This document shows, one piece after another, positions 62,786-64,000 of a DNA stretch of 64,000 bases. Position 1 is the first letter of the stretch. Every line of letters starts with the position of its first letter. The stretch lies in assembly GCF_000253255.1 (NCBI RefSeq), contig NC_015580.1, forward strand, positions 899,001 through 963,000, written 5' to 3'. Source of the DNA: Novosphingobium sp. PP1Y (GTDB lineage: Bacteria; Pseudomonadota; Alphaproteobacteria; Sphingomonadales; Sphingomonadaceae). Under the pieces are notes generated by a model. That model was not told the origin of the DNA, ran no database searches, and worked only from the letters and a program-made list of their open reading frames with translations. The translations under genes and the position numbers were made by a program.

Positions 62786-63756
62786 GCGCGTTCCTTCGCC
62801 GGATTGAGCGCCTGCATAATCTCGGCGATGATGCCGGTGGCGACTTCCCATGGCGACTTGCCAAGACCCGTGATGCCCGGAGAGAAGTGCAGCGCGTCCA
62901 GTTCCTGTCGCGTCGCACCGGCAGCTTCGAGAGCGGCCAGGCGCCCGGCCGCGCGCGATTTTGCACCGACCATGCCGACATAGCCTGCCGAACCGCGCAG
63001 GGCCGCGAGGCACCCGCCGAGGTCGTGGTGATCTTCGTGCGTCGCTCCGAGATAGGCAGTCCAGCGATCGACACCAAGGCTCTCGAGCGCCTGCATCGGC
63101 GCTTCCCGCAGGTATCCGGCCACCGGGAACGGCGGCGGGGAGGATGGGCCGTCCGGTCGCACGAGATAGGTTTCGAACTGGGCAAGAGCACCGAGCCGCG
63201 CCGCCGCCAGCGCACCGGGATCGCCCCCGGAGACGATCAGCCGGCGGGGCGGATCGTAGCGGCGTGCAAGCGAGAATGGCTGGTCGGTCAGGCTCAGCAG
63301 CGCCCCGTCCTGCGCCGAGACGCGGCGCATGGAGCCGTCGCTGTGCCACTGGCAGGACCGGCGCTCGGCCGCGTGGCGCAGCAGTTCATGCAAGGCTTCG
63401 TCGTCTGGCGAGATGCGCTCGAGCAGGATATGCAATGCACCGCCGCAGCGCAGGCGGATGTCGATCCACGGGCTGCCGGCGCCGTAGTGCAGGTGTCGCG
63501 GTTCACCGTCGGTCAGGACGCGCGCTGCGTGGCTGGCGACGTCGCCCTCGATGCAGTCTCCGGAGAAATAGCCGCTTGCCGCAGAGCCATCGAACACCAT
63601 CTGTGCGCCCGGGCCACGCGGGGCGCTGCCTTCGACGCGGTACAGGGTGGCCAGCACGACGGGCCGACCGGCATCGGATGCTTGCGCCAGAGCGGGGCGC
63701 ACATCGTCGACCCACCCGAACAGTGGCCAGTCAGCGTTGTCGATTTGCCCGTCCAT
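62782..63756 (-). CDS. XdhC-family molybdenum-hydroxylase maturation protein
   Basis: A 324-residue protein that helps insert the sulphurated cofactor into molybdenum hydroxylases. The XdhC N-terminal domain has VLATLYRVEGSAPRGPGAQMVF and FSGDCIEGDVASHAARVL; the Rossmann-like C-terminal domain has LIVSGGDPGALAAARLGALA and GYVGMVGAKSRAAGRLAAL. ATG 63756 is used. It is followed immediately by the MocA-like gene. Confidence 0.9.
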   Translation of the reverse strand: MDGQIDNADWPLFGWVDDVRPALAQASDAGRPVVLATLYRVEGSAPRGPGAQMVFDGSAASGYFSGDCIEGDVASHAARVLTDGEPRHLHYGAGSPWIDIRLRCGGALHILLERISPDDEALHELLRHAAERRSCQWHSDGSMRRVSAQDGALLSLTDQPFSLARRYDPPRRLIVSGGDPGALAAARLGALAQFETYLVRPDGPSSPPPFPVAGYLREAPMQALESLGVDRWTAYLGATHEDHHDLGGCLAALRGSAGYVGMVGAKSRAAGRLAALEAAGATRQELDALHFSPGITGLGKSPWEVATGIIAEIMQALNPAKERA

Positions 63757-63869
63757 ATATCTGCGGTCTGCTCCGGTCTGAGACGCGGAAGTATGGTCGC
63801 GCGAAGCGTAATGCAATGCAGGTGCCGGGAAGCGCGCCGGGAAGGCAAGTGGTCCCCGCGCTGTAGGGA

Positions 63870-63995
63870 TTAACCTTCAGGCTCGGAAAATTGCGGGGAA
63901 GCCGCCCAGGCTTCGTCTTCGCCGATGCGGTCGGCGTAGAGCAGGCGACCGCCGGAAAGGTGCCAGAGGGCTTCGTTGAAGTTCGAATTGCTCAT
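63870..63995 (-). CDS. Small hypothetical protein or C-terminal end of a gene beyond the window
   Basis: Reads MSNSNFNEALWHLSGGRLLYAD...EPEG from an ATG 6 bp inside the right edge. The 41 residues are too short to assign. Bases 63996-64000 keep the frame open, so this may be the end of a longer protein. No family recognised. Confidence 0.4.
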   Translation of the reverse strand: MSNSNFNEALWHLSGGRLLYADRIGEDEAWAASPQFSEPEG

Positions 63996-64000
63996 CGCGA

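Noticed and set aside
62213..63349. A 378-residue frame that would fuse the MocA-like protein to an N-terminal extension
   Set aside because: The extension is antisense-like, has no start signal, and overlaps the XdhC gene in another frame. The ATG at 62785 gives a normal length.

Overview
The window looks like chromosomal DNA from a GC-rich alphaproteobacterium of the order Sphingomonadales, most likely Novosphingobium or a close relative. That placement rests on the mix of genes seen: sspB next to hisB, an uninterrupted ybgC-tolQRAB-pal operon, a class I PHA synthase with a Lys/Ala/Pro-rich phasin, a single long RSH (p)ppGpp enzyme, PdeM, DUF985/DUF1810/DUF1905 proteins and a TonB-dependent receptor. 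It is inferred from recognised proteins, not from a database search.

Layout. 1-13.9 kb: mostly small or single metabolic genes (ABM and SnoaL-like proteins, OsmC, a K+ channel with TrkA domains, a GMC oxidoreductase, an M19 dipeptidase, dapD, gmk, sspB). 14-18.2 kb: histidine operon hisB-yciI-hisH-hisA-hisF-hisE plus a HIT hydrolase, with a tiny unlisted PEP-CTERM gene between hisF and hisE. 18.3-22.9 kb: the Tol-Pal cell-envelope operon. 23-36.4 kb: J-domain protein, SLC13 permease, infC (apparently with an ATA start), pdeM, hemF, a lower-GC patch with two orphan proteins, two MFS transporters, MarR, PilZ, rsh, and a secreted cyclophilin overlapping a DUF1905 gene. 36.5-42.6 kb: a mobile region bounded by tRNA-Ser(GGA) and tRNA-Cys(GCA). 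It carries two different tyrosine recombinases and a complete IS21-family element whose 8-bp target duplication is still readable. 42.7-49.5 kb: mobA, an OmpR-type winged-helix protein, a class I aminotransferase, phaC, the phasin gene and clpS. 49.7-64 kb: lptF-lptG, a fatty-acid desaturase, a GNAT-like protein, a CitE-like lyase, lipB with a lipoprotein gene, a PmtA-like methyltransferase, ArsC, an orphan 2Fe-2S subunit, a TonB receptor, YqgE, and a MocA-like/XdhC pair.

How the genes work together. Tol-Pal, LptFG, TolB and the receptor serve the outer membrane. HisB/H/A/F/E cover the middle of histidine synthesis, with the remaining his genes outside the window. PhaC and the phasin make and coat PHA granules and share TGC-rich palindromes upstream, suggesting a common repressor such as PhaR, which is not in the window. 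SspB and ClpS are adaptors for ClpXP and ClpAP. XdhC, the MocA-like enzyme, MobA and the 2Fe-2S subunit all point to molybdenum hydroxylases encoded elsewhere.

The most notable observations are: the IS21 insertion that splits a small-ORF/integrase pair 14 nt from its overlap point; the two-tRNA integration region; the TGC-palindrome network; the phasin with a strong internal start; the 57-residue PEP-CTERM protein; the ATA start of infC; the truncated Rieske-like gene; and the paired mini membrane proteins around a DUF1810 gene.
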